A stretch of 64,000 nucleotides of DNA from Pegea sp. RAD2-039 (taxonomy: Eukaryota > Chordata > Thaliacea > Salpida > Salpidae). Below are positions 10,641 to 23,483 of this stretch, one piece after another. Location of the stretch: NCBI GenBank assembly GCA_034620365.1, contig JAQGEQ010000334.1, positions 124,001 to 188,000 of the forward strand. Direction: 5' to 3'. Each line of letters starts with the position of its first letter. Within the stretch, counting starts at the first letter, position 1. The notes beneath the pieces were generated by a model that was not told the origin of the DNA, did no database searches, and saw nothing but the letters and a program-made list of their open reading frames with translations. The position numbers were made by a program, and so were the translations under genes.

Positions 10641-13262
10641 TGATATAGATAATAAATTTTTAAAATAACATTTAATACAAAAATTGAAACTAACTAAAAT
10701 GAAGAAATGAATAGGAAGCTAAAGTTTTAATGTTTAGATCAGTTTTGTATGATAGACACAGATCATTTTCTCATTCAAGAAGTTATATAAGCCAAAACCG
10801 ACAACAATTTTATTTTTCGAATTTCAACTAAATATTTTTCCTGTTAGAAAAAGTTTTTTGATTTATTTAACCCGAAAATAAATTTTTAGAAGCTTTATAA
10901 TTTACTTTGAAAGTTGATTTTTGTTAGAAATTTAGCAAATGCGCTATATGTTAAAAAAGTATTTGATTTTCGCTAGTAAAAAATGTAATCTGGAAATTGA
11001 AGACAAGTTGAATAGGAAATTTGTTGACCAAATTATATTCATTTAATATTTTTTGTGCTATGATTATCTTTATAGAAAACTAACCATTAAGTTTTATTCT
11101 AAAAAGTTGCTAAGCTCAATCAGATAGAACTTATATTTTCATTGTCAATAAAAGCAAAAAATGAATTGATACTCTGTTATAAGACGGCTGCTGTTTTATA
11201 ATTTTACGTTAAAAAGTCTTAATAAATGTTTGTTATTGATTAATACATGTCAATTTTTTAGAAGAAAAGTATATTTATTTAATTATCAAACTAAAGTAAT
11301 TTCAAAGCAAATAAAATATAAAAAATTCTAGTCTCCATTTAAAACCTCTAACAACTATGATAACAGATTTTATCTTTAATAAAATCCTTAAATCCTGGAA
11401 CAAACTTAATAATGGCGTTTTTGTTGAGTTTCTGCTGAGGAATAAAGTTTTTTACTGTAAACAATAAAAAAGAATTTTTTGACATGCTTATTATTTTGTT
11501 TAAAACATCTCAAAATTGTTTGAAATAAAAGTACTGTTTGCAAAAAAACGAAAACTAGATTACTAAATGATTAAAGGGAAATTCCAGATACTTTTCTAAA
11601 ATTTTACAAATTTTACTTTTGTATATTATGAATAACTTTCTTTAAGTATTAATATTTGTCGCAGCATTTCTTTATTTTGCTAAAATATCTTAGTTGAAAA
11701 AAAATATCTCAAATATACTTTGTTGAAAAATATATAATTGAAATTGTTAACCTCATAAATATTGTACTGAAATAAGTCAACATAACAATTTTAAACAAAC
11801 AAGATGTTTGTCTTTGGCTTAGTTTAATTTATTTTATTTCTATAATATCAAACAATTTTTTTGTAACTCACAACATCCGCCAGCTGTCGCTGTTGGTATT
11901 TTAATCTATATTCTTTTGTATTCAATTTCATATTCTAAAAAATCAAAATATAAACAAACTAAAATTGCTGCTTTACAGTTGCTACTTACTTTTGTACTGA
12001 CAATTGTATTACTGACAAATGAATTAAGTCTTGTTAACAAATTACAATGCTAAATTTGCTAATATAAATCATGTATAAGAAAAAAATTAAAGATATACAT
12101 TGCCAATCCTATTGAAGCTAGATGGAAATGTTTTTTTATAAATAGTAAGTATTACATAAATTTAACAAATTAAAATTACTTTATAAAAAGAAATCTTTAA
12201 ACTCCTACGCAATTTCATTTTGTAGTTATTTAAACAATGAAATGCTTTACCAGCTGTATCCCTTGCAAATTAATATGGGCTGACCCCACTCAATTAACTC
12301 GTTAAATTTTAAGTTACTACTTCACATCTGATATCAACTCTATTAAGACAACAAGTTTTTCATTATATATACTTCTCTATAACAAATACATTCTTTTCTA
12401 ACTTTAGTTTTGCAAACAAATATTTCTTACATAAAAAATTTACTAAAGATTGTGATTTCTTTGTTTTTTAAATATAAATCAAAAACATTTATTCAATATT
12501 AAAAAATAGTGCAAATAAATAAAAACTTTATTTTTAAATGTTTATTTTAAAGAAGTTTACTTTTTTCTGTTTTAACCCACAAATTTGAGACTAAAACAGG
12601 TTTATATATAAGATTATGTTTCTCGTGTTGATATAACGTAAACCAATTCTGTATAAACGAAATCATTTAGAAACTGATGCATTCAGTTGAATTTGAAAGA
12701 ATAATTTTCCTACAGATTGCTTGTTTTGATGAATTTCAATTATTACTGAAGTCGCTTTCTATAGCCTGAAATTTATCAATTGACATCAAAGCTACCAATT
12801 CTTGTTTCATTATTATATAATAATATTTATTATTATAATCTAACGAGATTAGTAATTGGTGAAAGTGAAGGAATTGTCTTTTTGTACTTCTTGTCTGGAG
12901 CTTGTCTTTCTGAATTGTCTTTCTCTTGCTAGTTGTTTTTGTTTATTTTTTCAACTTACATAAAACTTAAAGAAGAAAAAAATGCTGTTCTTGAATTTTT
13001 AAAAGAATTTTAAGAAAATGCTTTTGATACCACGTTCGAAAAACAATTTTTGATCTTTTTGCTTTTCTTTAAAATATAAAAAATCAGATTTCATAAAGTT
13101 ATTAATTTATTAAAATAGCGATTACTTAACTAACTGAAATAAATAGTTCTATCACAGATAAATAATACAAGTTACAATAATTCTACAATTTAAACAAATT
13201 TTTCAATATGATTATTCAATATGATTGTTCAACAAAATTAAAAAAGTATCAAGTAAAAGATA
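10641..13262 (+). repeat. 2.7-kb block, copy 1 of 3
   Basis: Direct copy of 20760-23483 and inverted copy of about 49740-52450. In the first 270 bases copies 1 and 2 differ at only about five positions by eye, which makes this younger than most repeats in the window. Non-coding, with one plus-strand promoter-hairpin module. Confidence 0.8.
12578..12688 (+). promoter_or_regulatory. Promoter-hairpin module, AACTGA class
   Basis: Element CACAAATTTGAGACTAAAAC inside a perfect CTGTTTTA/TAAAACAG inverted repeat (12567-12599), TATATATAAG at 12603, hairpin AACTGA-TGCAT-TCAGTT at 12672-12688, TTTT at 12705. Confidence 0.55.
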
Positions 13263-13743
13263 ATATTATTATTACAACTTTTATCACCAAATTTTGAGAT
13301 TTTAGTTTATGTCAATTTCGATAATAATTTAGAAATAGTAAATGAGTTATAAACAGCTTGATTTTCAAAATCAAATCAAAATTAACTGTTATCAAACTAT
13401 TATTCAAATTAGAATTTTTGATTTATGAGAAATCATTGAAAACTTTATCATTAGTTTATATTCTTTGTTTAAAGTTTTGTACAAAATCAACCTTAAAAAC
13501 TTTAATACATCTCCTGGGTAAGTTTTTCTTATACTACCAAAACGTTGTAATTTTTCTAACCTTTAGGTATAAATAAATAATGTCTTATAGCAAGAAGTTG
13601 TCTTATAAAACAAATAAATTTTAAAGTAATATTTAATAAAAAATTATAATCCAGAAGTTGAATATCAAATTGAGTTTTAAATATTGAAATGGAAAATTTA
13701 GCATTACTACCATATTTCTCGTTGGTAAATTTAATTGATGTCT

Positions 13744-13852
13744 GTTGAAATTTATTCAACTCCAAATTAGAAAAAAGTCAAGTATTCATAGGTCAATCGC
13801 CTAAGTTTCAGATTATTATTATATAAAACCTTCTTATAATCTAGTGTTTGTG
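13744..13852 (-). promoter_or_regulatory. Promoter-hairpin module, GTTGAA class
   Basis: Minus-strand element CACAAACACTAGATTATAAG, TATATAATAA near 13818-13828, perfect hairpin at 13744-13760. Mirrored at 49152-49260. Confidence 0.5.
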
Positions 13853-14716
13853 GTGCAAACTGGTAAAAAATTGAATTTGGGGGATAATTTCAATTTTCTT
13901 TTACTTTTTAATTTATAAAAAATATAATATTTTTACTGAGTAGGAATACATTTCAAATTTAACAAAAATTTTTAAGAAATTAGCAAAATTTTACAGCTAT
14001 TGCCTGCGGAAAATTATTTTAATGGTTTTAATTTAATAGATCATAGCAGCAAATAATTTAGTAGCATAAGTTGATTCAACTTTCTATATAAATGTTTATT
14101 AATAAGACAATTAAACAAGTTATTTGTTGTTATATCAGTTTAATATATTTTGTTTTCAAAATTTTGTCGAATTATTTGTAAACTTGAGCAGTCGCTAGTT
14201 GTCGCTGTTAAACTTACGTTAAATTTTTTATCTTTCATTTGACTTCTTAAACTAAAAAAATCATTTCAAACCAAAAAAATTTTCTTAAATACAACTTGAT
14301 GTTAAAATGCGGCACTAGCCATTAGATAATTGGTTTTTAACTATTTAACAGCCTACTTTTGTACTGAATATTTTCTTACTGACAAATAAACTAATCCTTA
14401 TTAATATACTACATACAAAAAATATGTTTCCACAAATTTATTAAGCCAATAAAAACAGATTAATAATATAATTACGATTGTCATGATAAACTTCTGTCAT
14501 TAATGCATTGCAAGTGTCAAAATTGTTTTTGATTTAAGCATATGATTAGAATGGGAAGCAAATGTTTTATTGTTAGAATCATTTTCTATAATATACATAT
14601 ATATGTTTATATATAATCAAATCAGTTTATTGTTCAAAATACTATATAAGCCAGAACAGACAAGAGTTATAGCTGTCAGTTTTCAACTGAATATTTTTCA
14701 TCGTTAGAAAACCTAC

Positions 14717-15243
14717 CACTTCATAAATAAAGTTTAAGATTTAATGCAATCAGCTAAACAACGTCAAAAAGATTATTTTTTTTGGAACCCGTTAATTGTA
14801 ATGGGTGATTCTATGGTAAATATTCTTTATGCTGGTGAAGCATTATAAAAGATTTTTTATTGAAACTAAATTTCTATCTCTGTTTAAATGATTATCACTT
14901 ATTTAAATAATTTGCTGTTGATTTTTTGAAGTGCATCAACTTAGTAGCATCTTTTACTTATTATTTAACTTTTCTATACATTCTTACTGAAGCTGGACAG
15001 TTTTCAGTTATAATTATTATAAACTTCTGTCATTAATGCATTGTAAGCGTCAAAATTGTTTTTGATTTAAGCATATGGAAAGAATGGGAAGCAAATATTT
15101 TAATGTTTGAATCAGTTTCTATAATATACATATATATGTAGATATATAATCAAATCATTTTATTGTTCAAGAAACTATATGAGTCAAAACAGACAACAGT
15201 TACAGTTGTCAGCTTACAACTGAACATTTTTCATCCTTTAGAA
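14717..15243. repeat. Left-only insertion (about 525 bp)
   Basis: The right arm lacks this piece (junction near 48310). Its first 300 bases resemble 2805-3105, including a CCCGTTA-ATTG-TAATGGG hairpin at 14788-14805. The rest repeats 14490-14715, so the insertion is flanked by a local direct repeat. Confidence 0.65.
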
Positions 15244-15850
15244 ACAATTTTTTTTTAAGGGAACCAAAAAAGGCTTAGAAACTATAAAGTTTACTTTTGT
15301 ACATAATCTAATAAGTGCGTTGTAAACTAATTAAATTTTCGCCAGTAAAAATTATAATCCAGAAATTGAAAATCAAGTTGCGCTGGAAAATATTTAAAAT
15401 TAAAACTATAGATTTGGAACCATATTTCTACTTGGTAATATTGATTAAAATTTGTTGAAACTTATTCAACTTCAAATTAATAAAAGATTGCCTGATATAA
15501 CCAACCGTACATATGTGTTACGTTTCGAGTATACTATTATTTGAAAGAGTTTTATAGTCTAGTGTTTGTGGTGTAGACTTGTAAAAAAATTGAATTTGTT
15601 AATAATCATTTCTCAGAGATTAATACCCTTGGCTAGTTTCAGCTTTATTTTAATTTTTCAACTTTTTAAAACTATAATTTTTGCAGAGTAAGTGTACATT
15701 TTAATTTTTAAAACGTTCATTACAGAAGTTAGCAAAGTTTTACAACTATTGCACGTGGAAGAGTATTTTAATCGTTTTAGCATAACAGAACATTGCAGCA
15801 AATAATTTAAGGGCTGATTTGATCTTCTATACAATTGCTCGCTAATAACA
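15244..15850. repeat. Inverted-arm block L4, pairs with about 48045-48310
   Basis: The last recognisable portion of the long inverted repeat. The right arm lacks about 15456-15805, which on the left includes most of a minus-strand module. Confidence 0.65.
15454..15570 (-). promoter_or_regulatory. Promoter-hairpin module, GTTGAA class
   Basis: Minus-strand element CACAAACACTAGACTATAAA with a weak TATA; perfect stem with loop ACTTA (plus reading) at 15454-15470. Confidence 0.45.
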
Positions 15851-15921
15851 AAACCAAGGGATGTTTGTTTTTTGGTTTAGTTTTTTGTTTCTTAAAAATC
15901 CAACAATATGTTTGTAAATCA

Positions 15922-15946
15922 CAACAGTCGCTAGCTGACGCTGTTG
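15922..15946. repeat. 25-bp GC-rich box, representative copy
   Basis: Starts CAACAG and ends CTGTTG with a TCGCTAGCTGACG centre. The same box recurs with fixed spacing at 11871-11895, 22016-22040, 29461-29485, 47563-47587, 51172-51196, about 62627-62652 and, more diverged, near 9410, 14190, 25465, 28325, 34840, 46695, 47110, 48800 and 63760. It is the most GC-rich and most conserved part of each unit. Confidence 0.6.
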
Positions 15947-17083
15947 GCACTTGATTTTAACTTTTTTTTCTAATTCTGGAAAGCCATTTTAAAGCAAAAA
16001 TATTTTGTTACATGCTATTAAATATTAATGGGTGCTACTTAGCTCTTATAGAAAAGGTTTTAGACTGTTTATCTGCTAAATTTTGGGCTGACAATCGTAT
16101 TAATGACTAATATAACCTTGTTAATATATTACGAGTCAAGGATACATTTAAACAAAGTTCAATAAAGTATTTAAAACAAATTATTAAAATGATTACACTT
16201 CTCATTAACAAATTCTGTCATTAATGATTTATGTGAATCAAAATTGAATCCACATTTTAGTTTGTGTTGTTATTTTTATTTCAGAACCCGTTTTTTTTAC
16301 GGCTGACTTAAAGATAAATATTGCTAATCCTAGTGAAGCTAAATAGAAACGTTTTTTATAAATAGTAAGTATTACATAACTCCAACAATTTAAATTTACT
16401 TAAAAAGATCCTTAAACTTTTAAGTAATTTCATTTCATATTTATTTAAACAATGAAATGCTTTACTATCTGTATCTCTTGCAAATTAATATGGGCTGACC
16501 CCAATCAATTAACTTGTTAAAATTTAAGTTACTAATTCACATCTGATTTCAACTCTAATAAGACAAGGAGTTTTTCATTACATTTACTTCTATTTAAGAG
16601 ATATATTCTTTTCTTACTTTAGTATTGCAAAGAAATATTTTTTTACATACAAAATTTACTAAAGATTGTGGTTTCTTTGTTTTTTAAATAAAATCAAAAA
16701 CTTTAATTCAATATTAAAAAATCAAATTTATTAAACTGATATTACAACCAATAATAAAAAAGATAAAATAAAGTACCTGCAATGACATCTTGCGGATGTC
16801 CTGATTTACAAATAATTTGTTTGATTTTTAAGAAGCAAAATTATTTAAACTAAACCAAAAACCAGTGCGCTTGGTTTTGTTATTAGCAAACCTTTATATA
16901 GAGAAGCAAATCAGCCCTTTAAATATTCGCTGATTATTTATGCTATTATTATTATATTTTCTTATCATTATCAATATTATTAGTGATTACAGGTGATATC
17001 TTAAGGAACGTTAAGTGTTCTGTAGCTTAATTTGTTTTGTAAAGTATTACTTTCTATAGCTCTATCATGGATATAATTTATAA

Positions 17084-17196
17084 GTTGAAACTTATTCAAC
17101 TTCAAAATATTAGTAAACACATGGAGAACTTCAAATTCATCTCTTTCACCGTTATACTCATGTTATATATTATTGCATTCTTATCTAATGTTTGTG
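17084..17196 (-). promoter_or_regulatory. Promoter-hairpin module, GTTGAA class
   Basis: Minus-strand element CACAAACATTAGATAAGAAT, TATATAAC near 17162-17170, perfect hairpin at 17084-17100. Confidence 0.5.
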
Positions 17197-17344
17197 GGTT
17201 GCAATTTTAAAATCCTTACTTTTTACAGATAAGCTACTTATAATCTAAAACAGACGCTACTAAGTAATTATTTTTTCAGTTCTTAATCTCTATTTACTAT
17301 TAAAAAATCGATTTTCTTTTTAAAAACATCCTATAGAGAGTCAA

Positions 17345-17369
17345 AGCTTCATATAATCTAGTGTTTGTG
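17345..17369 (-). promoter_or_regulatory. Orphan module element, no hairpin
   Basis: Minus-strand element CACAAACACTAGATTATATG is intact but is cut off by a repeat junction near 17340, so the rest of the module is missing. Confidence 0.45.
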
Positions 17370-19047
17370 GTGTAAACTGGTAAAAAATTGATTTCGTTAA
17401 TAATCATCTATTCCAAACTCAATATCTTTGGCTAATTTCAACTTTTTAATTTATACAATGTATTTTTTTGCTGAGTAAGAGTACATTTTAAATTTAACCA
17501 AAATTACTGAAGAAATTAGCAAAATCTTACATCTACTGCGCGTGGAAAATTATTTTATTGTTTTCTATTTAAAAAACCTATCAGCAAATATATGTATATG
17601 TATTTTCAATTCAAATGTTTGTTAATAGCAAAACAAACAAGTTGTCATTTCAGATTAATATATTTTATAAAAATCATAACTTTTTTAGTTATTTTTGTTA
17701 AGAAAAACGTTTTCTGTTTAAAAAAAAAAAATCAGTATTTTAATTAATCAGTTCTTTAACCAATTTTACATCCAATTTTTAATTTTAAAATTAAAATTCA
17801 TTTAGATTTATCATTTTGCTTTTTTTCTTGTTTTAGCACAGTTAGCAAAATATAATAAGGAAAGATAATTTTTCAAACTAAGAAAAATATTTTAAATTTT
17901 AGAAATACTTTTTTGATAGCTGTAAGCCTTTTTTTTAGCTTTAAAGTAGTAATTTTTTATTACATTTCATCTAAATTAAATATAATAGTATTACTTCCTT
18001 GTTTTTATGGATTAACTAAAAAAAGTAATAGTATTCTTTTATGGAATTTGCAATTTACTTTTAAGTATATTTGATTACAAAATAAAATTCAAAATATTTT
18101 TGGATAAACCAGAAAACGTTTATATTATTTTATAAATATTTAATAGATAAATTTGTTTTAACGTCAAAATGCAAATAATAATTTTGAAGGGTTTTTAGAG
18201 AGTAATTTCCGTCTTATTTATAAGAATTTTAGTTGTCATATAATTCGTTAAGAGTAAAAATAAATTTACCAAAGTTTGTAAAAAGTAGATAACGTAAACA
18301 TAGAAAAAAACGATTCTATTTGAAATGTTTTCTAATAATATATTTAATAATATTAAAAATTTTGAAACAGTTAAACTTACTAACTTAAAATTAATTTAAA
18401 TTTTATGTTAAATTTCATGAAGAAGATTATGTATTTATATTAAACTTATTTTTTTTTTTTCATTTAAAAAAAAGGAAAATAGAAAATTTACGAAATTGTG
18501 TATTTCACAATATTAAATAACCTACCTATAATCTAAAACAAACGCTAATAGATTAATTTTTTGTAGATCTTAATCTCTATTTACTATTAACAAATCGACT
18601 TTGATAAGAAAATGCAGATGGAATTTATTTATATATTTTATTGTTTTTCAAGTTTTTATTTCTCTTTAATTTCGAAATTATTTAAACTTTTAAGCATTTT
18701 TAAAAGACATTTTTCCTAAAGATACTTTTAAACATAAATAATTTATTTCTTAGAAAAGTTATTTTTCTTAAAAAAGAAAAATATTAATTGACGAGATGAA
18801 AGTCTATAGAAAAATTGCATTAAAAAACAAACAAGACAGTTCTTCAAAATTAGTTGCTTTATTAACAAGTTTAGTTTATAGAAAAGTTTTTTAGAATTTC
18901 ACAATGCAACTAAAACATAAAATTAGTAAGACTTTAGTAAGAAAGATAAGGATTTTCTGAATAATAAAATCTTGCAAAAATTGCATAATTTCAAAATTAA
19001 AAGATTTACTAAATTCTGTAGTAAGTAAACATTTTAAAATTTTAACT

Positions 19048-19169
19048 CACAAACCTGAGATTAAAATGCAATAATACATAAGATGAGTATAACAAAGCTT
19101 TACCTGATATTTAGGTGTTATTGTTTACATTACCATTGATTATTATTTTGAGGTTGAACAAGTTTCAAG
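19048..19169 (+). promoter_or_regulatory. Promoter-hairpin module, GTTGAA class
   Basis: Element CACAAACCTGAGATTAAAAT, TACATAAG at about 19075, first hairpin ACCTGA-TAT-TTAGGT, second GTTGAA-CAAGT-TTCAAG at 19153-19169 (outermost pair lost). Confidence 0.5.
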
Positions 19170-20219
19170 TTCAAAATTATATAAATAGTTTTATGTTTCT
19201 ATGTTTTAAACTTTTACGTTAAAAAGTCTTTATAAATGTTTGTTATTGAGTAATATATGTTAACTTTTTAAAACAAAAGTAGAATTTTTAAATTATCAAA
19301 CTAAGTTAATTACACTTCAAATAAAAATACTAATTTCGATTTAAAACCTCTAAGAACTATGATAAATGACTTTATCTTTAATAAAATCCTTAAATCCTGT
19401 CAAAAATAAATAATGACGTCTTTGTTGTAATTCTGAAAAGGAATAAAGCTTTGAACAGTAAAAATTAAGAAAGAATTTTTTGACATGCTTATTGTTTTGT
19501 TTAAAACATCTTAAAATTGTTTGAAATAAAAGTAATGTTTGCAAAAAAGAGTAAACTAGATAACTAAATGGTTGTAAGGAAATTACAAAAACTTTTCTAA
19601 AATTTGTTCTACGATGCTTAACCATTTATTATAAATTAAATTTACTTTTTTATATTATTGAACAACTTTCTTTAAGTATTATAATTCGTTGCGGCATTTC
19701 TTTATTTCGTCAACTTAATTTAGTTGAACGAAAAACATCTTAAATATACATTGCTCAAAATGTACGATTGAAAACTTTGATTATTTGCTAAGAATAAAGT
19801 TCAAGATTTTGCAAAAAGCCAGATTTTTGAAATCAAAGCGTTGAAGAGAATATTATTAAAATTTTAGAAAATAGTTTATCGAATAAAAACTGTACAAAGC
19901 ACTCTTAATGAATATAATTTAAAACAAATACTTAAAAATAAGTTGTTGTTGCCACTTATATATAACTATTTTTTGCATTAGTTTTTTTGAAATTTACTTT
20001 TCTCTTTTTCAACTTACAATTATGATAATTCTATTTTAAAATATATGATGAATAAATAAGAAAATTTATTTCTAAGAATTTGTTTTCATGAACTAAATAA
20101 GTTTCAAAATATTATTTAATAAAAAGTTTTAATCCAGAAGCTGAATTTCAAATTGAGTTTTAAAAATTTAAATTTAGCATTATGACCATATATCTCCATG
20201 GTAATTTTAATTGAAATTT

Positions 20220-20306
20220 GTTGATATTTAATTAACTCTAAATTCGTTCCAAGCTAATCATTTATCAGAAATTGAGTATAGTGTTTGTATAATAGTGTTT
20301 GTCGTG
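20220..20306 (-). promoter_or_regulatory. Promoter-hairpin module, variant stem
   Basis: Decayed minus-strand element (ACAAACACTATTATAC) with hairpin GTTGAT-ATTTA-ATTAAC at 20220-20236. Relative to GTTGAA/TTCAAC an A-T pair has become T-A on both strands of the stem and a G-C has become G-T. A second GTTTGT nearby partly duplicates the element. Confidence 0.45.
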
Positions 20307-20759
20307 TAAAGTGGTAAAAAATTGAATTCGTTAATAATCATCTATTCAATAAGATATAATTTTTATGTTAATGTTCAATAAAAGCAAAATAAGGAATTGA
20401 TATTGTGTTATTAGACGGCTGCTGTTTTAATTTATTACCTTAAAATGTCTTTATAAATGTTTGTCATTGATTAATATATTTTAACTTTTTTGAACAAAAG
20501 TAGATTTATTTATTTATCAAAATAAGTTAATTATAATGAAAATAAAAAAAAACCTAATCTTGATTAAAAACCATTACAATGCATTTAGGATTGTATTGCA
20601 ATTCAAAATTGTACAAAGAACTTTTAGTGAAAATAAGTTCAAAACAAATCACTAAAAATAAGGTATTGTTGCCACTTATATAAAACTTATTTTTGCCTTT
20701 TATTTTCATGAAATTTACTTTTCTCTGTAATATATAGAGAATATGAGAAATATGATCTA

Positions 20760-23483
20760 TGATATAGATAATAAATTTTTAAAATAACATTTAATACAAA
20801 AATTGAAACTAACTAAAATGAAGAAATGAATAGGAAGCTAAAGTTTTAATGTTTAGATCAGTTTTGTATGATAGACACAGATCATTTTCTCATTCAAGAA
20901 ATTATATAAGCCAAAACCGACAACAATTTTATTTTTTGAATTTCAACTAAATATTTTTCTTGTTAGAAAAAGTTTTTGCTTATTTAACACGAAAATAAAT
21001 TTTTAGAAGCTTTATAATTTACTTTGAAAGTTGATTTTTGTTAAAAATTTAGCAAATGCGCTATATGTTAAAAAATTATTTGATTTTTGCTAGTAAAAAA
21101 TGTAATCTGGAAATTGAAGACAAGTTGAATAGGAAATTTGTTGACCAAATTATATTCATTTAATATTTTTTGTGCTATGATTATCTTTGTAGAAAACTAA
21201 CCATTAAGTTTTATTCTAAAAAGTTGCTAAGCTCAATCAGATAGAACTTATATTTTCATTGTCAATTAGAGCAAAAAAGGAATTGATACTCTGTTATAAG
21301 ACGGCTGCTGTTTTAAAATTTTACGTTAAAAAGTCTTAATAAATGTTTGTTATTGATTAATACATGTCAATTTTTTAGAAGAAAAGTATATTTATTTAAT
21401 TATCAAACTAAAGTAATTTCAAAGCAAATAAAATATAAAAAATTCTAGTCTCCATTTAAAACCTCTAACAACTATGATAACAGATTTTATCTTTAATAAA
21501 ATCCTTAAATCCTGGAACAAACTTAATAATGGCGTTTTTGTTGAATTTCTGCTAAGGAATAAAGTTTTTTACTGTAAACAATAAAAAAGAATTTTTTGAC
21601 ATGCTTATTATTTTGTTTAAAACATCTCAAAATTGTTTGAAATAAAAGTACTGTTTGCAAAAAAACGAAAACTAGATAAATAAATGATTAAAGGGAAATT
21701 CCAGATACTTTTCTAAAATTTATTCTACAATGTTCAAATATTAGTTATAAATTAAATTTACTTTTGTATATTATGAATAACTTTCTTTAAGTATTAATAT
21801 TTGTTGCAGCATTTCTTTATTTTGCTAAAATATTTCAGTTGAAAAAAAATATCTCAAATATACATTGTTGAAAAATATATAATTGAAATTGTTAACCTCA
21901 TAAATATTGTACTGAAATAAGTCAACATAACAATTTTAAACAAACAAGATGTTTGTCTTTGGCTTAGTTTAATTTATTTTATTTCTATAATATCAAACAA
22001 TTTATTTGTAACTCACAACATCCGCCAGCTGTCGCTGTTGGTATTTTAATTTATATTCTTTTGTATTCAATTTCATATTCTAAAAAATCAAAATATAAAC
22101 AAACTAAAATTGCTGCTTTACAGTTGCTACTTACTTTTGTACTGACAATTGTATTACTGACAAATGAATTAAGTCTTGTTAACAAATTACAATGCTAAAT
22201 TTGCTAACATAAATCATGTATAAAAAAAAAATTAAAGATAAACATTGCCAATCCTATTGAAGCTAGATGGAAATGTTTTTTTATAAATAGTAAGTATTAC
22301 ATAAATTAAACAAATTAAAATTACTTTATAAAAAGAAATCTTTAAACTCTTACGCAATTTCATTTTGTAGTTATATAAACAATGAAATGCTTTACCAGCT
22401 GTATCCCTTGCAAATTAATATGGGCTGACCCCACTCAATTAACTCGTTAAATTTTAAGTTACTACTTCACATCTGATTTCAACTCTATTAAGACAACAAG
22501 TTGTTCATTATATATACTTCTCTATAACAAATACATTCTTTTCTAACTTTAGTTTTGCAAACAAATATTTCTTACATAAAAAAATTACTAAAGATTGTGA
22601 TTTCTTTGTTTTTTAAATATAAATCAAAAACATTTATTCAATATTAAAAAATAGTACAAATAAATAAAAACTTTATTTTTAAATGTTTATTTTTAAGAAG
22701 TTTACTTTTTTCTGTCTTAACCCACAAATTTGAGACTAAAACAGGTTTATATATAAGATTATGTTTCTCGTGTTGATATAATGTAAACCAATTCTGTATA
22801 AACGAATTCATTTAGAAACTGATGCATTCAATTGAATTTAAAAGAATAATTTTCCTACAGATTGTTTGTTTTGATGAATTTCAATTATTACTGAAGTCGC
22901 TTTCTATGGCCTGAAATTTATCAATTGACATCAAAGCTACCAATTCTTGTTTCATTAATTTGTAAAAGATGATAATTTCAGTTGAATTAAAAGCTATCTA
23001 TTCCACAGGTTATTGTTTTGTTGATAATTAATTATCAATAAAGTCGCTTCTAATGAGATTAGTAATTGGTGAAAGTGAAGGAATTGTCTTTTTGTACTTG
23101 TTGTCTGGAGCTTGTCTTTCTGAATTGTCTTTCTCTTGCTAGTTGTTTTTGTTTTTTTTTTCAACTTACATATAACTTAAAGAAGAAAAAAATGCTATTC
23201 TCGAATTTTTAAAAGAATTGTAAGAAAATGCTTTTGAAACCACGTTCAAAAACAATTTTTGATTATGTCACTTTTCTTTAAATTATAAAAAATCAGATTT
23301 CATAAAGTTATTAATTTATTAAAACAGTGATTACTTAACTAACTGAAATAAATACTTCTATCACAGATAAATAATACAAGTTACAATAATTCTAAAATTT
23401 AAACAAGTTTTTTAATATGATTATTCTATATGATTGTTCAACAAAATTAAAAAAGTATCAAGTAAAAGATAATATTATTATAT
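20760..23483 (+). repeat. 2.7-kb block, copy 2 of 3
   Basis: Direct copy of 10641-13262, about 98% identical in the stretches compared by eye. It keeps a segment around 22950-23040 that copy 1 has lost. It begins at a TGATATAGATAATAAAT junction after unrelated sequence. Confidence 0.8.
22723..22833 (+). promoter_or_regulatory. Promoter-hairpin module, AACTGA class
   Basis: Direct duplicate of the module at 12578. Same element and TATATATAAG; hairpin AACTGA-TGCAT-TCAATT at 22817-22833 has one stem substitution. Confidence 0.5.

Larger units (their letters stand above)
9912..14716. repeat. Inverted-arm block L3, pairs with about 48310-53178
   Basis: Collinear with the right arm apart from small indels, for example a loss of about 90 bp near 12815-12840 that is present in the copy at 22.9 kb. 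It contains promoter-hairpin modules at 12578 and 13744 and the left copy of the 2.7-kb triplicated block. No gene supported. Confidence 0.8.
15851..20740. repeat. Mosaic of repeat units, no gene
   Basis: Pieces in direct or inverted orientation that match other units by eye: 16.32-16.74 kb resembles 12.1-12.5 kb; 16.74-17.21 kb resembles 25.5-26.0 kb; 17.75-18.18 kb resembles 31.62-31.97 kb; 18.3-18.6 kb resembles 5.13-5.4 kb; 19.2-19.96 kb resembles 32.5-33.3 kb. A 91-codon frame at 19350-19625 is not kept open in its copies. Confidence 0.6.

Noticed and set aside
13358-13765. Overlapping small frames at 13358-13576 (+) and 13556-13765 (-), mirrored at about 49.2-49.6 kb
   Set aside because: The plus frame is not kept open in the mirror copy; the minus frame survives there at 49215-49418 (67 codons) only with changed residues, overlaps a module hairpin and has biased AT-rich composition.
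19350-19625. 91-codon minus-strand frame (LLFQTILRCFKQNNKHVKKF) with relatives near 11.4, 21.6, 32.7 and 51.6 kb
   Set aside because: The frame is interrupted or shifted in the other copies and no domain is recognisable. It is repeat sequence that happens to be open.
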